This document shows positions 6,174-7,319 of a stretch of DNA of 7,319 nucleotides, piece after piece (position 1 is the first letter of the stretch; each line of letters begins with the position of its first letter). This DNA comes from JAENVT01 sp031412355. GTDB taxonomy: Bacteria > Actinomycetota > Acidimicrobiia > Acidimicrobiales > Ilumatobacteraceae. Location: assembly GCA_031412355.1 (NCBI GenBank), contig JANOCR010000356.1:1-7319 (forward strand), read 5' to 3'. The notes below the pieces were generated by a model. That model was not told where the DNA came from, did not search any database, and saw nothing but the letters and a program-made list of their open reading frames with translations. The translations under genes and the position numbers were made by a program.

Positions 6174-6607
6174 GTGTTGGGTCAGCGAGTGTTCGTCACC
6201 GGAGCCACGGGCGTGCCCGGTCGTCGCGTCGTGCCGGCCCTCGTCGAAGCCGGCCACACGGTGACGGCTGTGGTGCGGTCGCCCGCCAAGGCCGACGCCG
6301 TTTGCGCAGCAGGTGCAACGCCTGTGCAGGTCGACCTGTTCGATCGCGCTGCCGTGCGCGCCGCTGTCGCCGACCCCGGCTACACCTCTTTCATCCATGC
6401 CGACGACGCCGCTGCTGCCGTCGTCGCGTCACTTGCGGCACCGGCTGGTGTCTACAACGAGCCCGAGCCCGAGCCGGTCCGTCGTTCGGCGCAGCTGCAG
6501 TCGACAGCCTTGCCAGATCGCATCGCATCTCGTCGCAGCATCTGCGAAACGTGTCGTCGTGGACGCCTAGCATTCGCTGTGTCGATCGTTGGAAGGAGCT
6601 TCGATGA
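6174..6607 (+). pseudogene. Remnant of NAD(P)-dependent epimerase/SDR-type gene (internal deletion plus frameshift)
   Basis: Decayed extended-SDR/NAD-dependent epimerase. A perfect AGGAGGT (6164-6170) precedes GTG 6174 or TTG 6177; both are possible starts. The Rossmann segment is intact (VFVTGATGVPGRR, G10-x2-G13-x2-G16) and runs on to VDLFDRAAVRAAVA. From about 6372 the text jumps to YTSFIHADDAAAAVV and then APAGVYN, which normally lie far downstream, so roughly the whole catalytic middle (well over 100 residues, including the Tyr-Lys region) is missing without a frame change. After EPEPEPV (to about 6479) the ancestral C-terminus continues in another frame (codon phase of 6602): LARSHRISSQHLRNVSSW...DRWKEL, ending at TGA 6605-6607. 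A family C-terminus is longer between these parts, so a second deletion of 3n+1 nt is likely. Read literally from 6174, the frame gives 199 residues ending at 6773 with a nonsense tail. It could still encode a short Rossmann peptide, but not an epimerase. Confidence 0.75.
6459..6476 (+). repeat. Three-copy hexamer GAGCCC repeat in the epimerase remnant
   Basis: GAGCCC, GAGCCC, GAGCCG in tandem encode EPEPEP just before the point where the reading frame of the remnant changes. Six-base units do not themselves shift frame, but the tract marks the start of the damaged stretch. Confidence 0.6.
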
Positions 6608-7029
6608 CCTATCGACGATGGGCCCGTATCGCGCTTGGATACCTCTCACTGGTGTCACTCGAGATCGGCGTTTGGGCACAGTTCGCACCGCAATCGTTCT
6701 TCGACCACTTTCCCGGATTCGGCCGCGCCTGGGTACGAGTCGACGGCCCTTACAACGAGCACCTCGTGCGTGACGTCGGCGGGCTCAACCTCGCTCTCGC
6801 GGCGGTTCTCATAGCTGCCTTCATCACGTTGTCGCGTCCGACCATCATTGCCGCGTCGGTAGCCGCGCTGCTGTCGGGTGTGCCGCACCTCGTGTACCAC
6901 ATCATCAACAACGACGGCCTGTCCGGCGGCGACGTTGCCGCGAGCCTCGGTGGGTTGGCGCTGTTCGCTGCACTGCCCGTAGCCCTGATCGTGATATCAC
7001 CCAAGGTGTCGACCGCGACCGACCACTAG
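6604..7029 (+). CDS. Small four-helix integral membrane protein of unknown function
   Basis: Predicted inner-membrane protein of 141 residues with four hydrophobic helices: about 7-27, 59-76, 79-99 and 111-131. A conserved-looking loop follows the first helix (APQSFFDHFPGFGRAW, then VDGPYNEHLVRDVG, about 28-59). The later HLVYHIIN segment carries two histidines (95, 99) near the membrane face. I recognise the overall pattern as a common uncharacterised actinobacterial membrane family but cannot assign a function. The start at 6604 is preferred over the in-frame ATG at 6589 because GGAAGGAG (6591-6598) lies 5 nt before it and because its ATG overlaps the ancestral TGA of the upstream epimerase remnant (ATGA, 6604-6607). 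That points to an operon in which this gene was translationally coupled to the epimerase. The gene itself looks intact. Confidence 0.85.
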   Translation: MTYRRWARIALGYLSLVSLEIGVWAQFAPQSFFDHFPGFGRAWVRVDGPYNEHLVRDVGGLNLALAAVLIAAFITLSRPTIIAASVAALLSGVPHLVYHIINNDGLSGGDVAASLGGLALFAALPVALIVISPKVSTATDH

Positions 7030-7032
7030 TTT
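7027..7032 (+). promoter_or_regulatory. Putative -10 element for leaderless RidA-family transcript
   Basis: TAGTTT overlaps the stop of the membrane-protein gene and is separated by 7 nt from the ATG at 7040, which has only a poor GGCGG upstream. It fits the same TANNNT-spacer-ATG layout as at 2113 and 6098 (minus). No -35 is evident; weak on its own. Confidence 0.35.
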
Positions 7033-7039
7033 CTGGCGG

Positions 7040-7319
7040 ATGGACGACACCCTGAACGAGGGCGAACTGCGCGCCGGTCTGGCGCAGACGTCGAACTACC
7101 GCTACGCCGATCGCGTCGGCGGGAGGTTGTTCATCGCCGGTCAGGTTCCTCGCGACGCCCATGCGAACGTGGTCGGTCACGGTGATCCGGCGGCCCAGGC
7201 ACGACAGTGCCTGGCGAACCTGTTCAAACTGATTGCCCATCACGGATTTTCGAAAGACGACATCCACCAACTCACCGTGTACGTCGTCGGACCGCATCAG
7301 AACCTCCTCGATGCGTGGG
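7040..7319 (+). CDS. RidA (YjgF/YER057c/UK114) family protein, 3'-partial
   Basis: The frame is open from ATG 7040 to the right edge, giving 93 residues. RidA-type features: YRYADRVGGRLFIAGQVPRD (20-39), the GQVP strand-turn; VVGHGDPAAQARQCLANLF (44-62), the central helix with the conserved Q; and SKDDIHQLTVYVVG (71-84), the second helix-strand. Family proteins are small trimeric cytosolic enamine/imine deaminases of about 130 residues; the catalytic Arg near the C-terminus lies beyond the window, so activity cannot be judged. The gene begins 10 nt after the membrane-protein gene on the same strand, so it could share that operon or use its own leaderless start. In an oxidative catabolic neighbourhood it might clear reactive intermediates (inference). 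Confidence 0.85.
   Translation, partial: MDDTLNEGELRAGLAQTSNYRYADRVGGRLFIAGQVPRDAHANVVGHGDPAAQARQCLANLFKLIAHHGFSKDDIHQLTVYVVGPHQNLLDAW

Noticed and set aside
6608..6773. Tail of the epimerase-phase frame running into the membrane-protein gene as a real extension.
   Set aside because: Arg-rich nonsense overlapping an intact membrane protein; best explained by the upstream frameshift.

Overview
The window is high-G+C bacterial DNA with a strong bias for G or C at the third codon position. It also carries A/T-rich -10-like hexamers (TANNNT) placed 6-7 nt in front of start codons that lack a Shine-Dalgarno sequence. This, with the protein families present (a DR_2398/MSMEG_1061-type PPOX flavoprotein, a small 4-TM protein and FAD oxidoreductases of actinobacterial flavour), suggests an actinomycete, possibly an environmental Acidimicrobiia or Mycobacteriales relative. 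That placement is an inference from style, not a database match.

Layout. (a) 1-2090, plus strand: a tightly coupled three-gene operon with the 3' part of an unrecognised, possibly HRI1/lipocalin-like protein, a Rieske non-heme iron oxygenase alpha subunit, and a small VOC (glyoxalase/bleomycin-resistance) protein. The first pair overlaps by 17 nt and the second by ATGA. (b) 2125-2736, plus: a PPOX-class FMN flavoprotein, probably read from a leaderless transcript. (c) 2746-2815: a long imperfect inverted repeat between that gene and the next. (d) 2828-5060, plus: a two-gene operon of an FAD-dependent oxidoreductase and an epoxide-hydrolase-type alpha/beta hydrolase. (e) 5073-6086, minus: a serine beta-lactamase-family hydrolase, convergent with (d) across a 12-nt gap. 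(f) 6174-7029, plus: a decayed NAD(P)-binding epimerase gene followed by a 4-TM membrane protein whose ATG overlaps the ancestral stop of the broken gene. (g) 7040 to the edge, plus: the N-terminal 93 residues of a RidA-family protein.

Taken together, the Rieske oxygenase, VOC protein, FAD oxidoreductase, epoxide hydrolase, serine hydrolase and RidA protein look like an accessory catabolic or detoxification neighbourhood (ring or C-H oxygenation, epoxide/ester hydrolysis, enamine clean-up). No ferredoxin or reductase partner for the Rieske enzyme and no regulator gene is visible, and the substrate cannot be read from the sequence. The most solid unusual observation is the epimerase remnant. 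It keeps its start signals, Rossmann motif and ancestral C-terminus but has lost the catalytic middle and carries a second, frame-shifting lesion. I see no CRISPR array, tRNA, rRNA, insertion sequence or phage gene, and no stretch of 300 bases without a gene.
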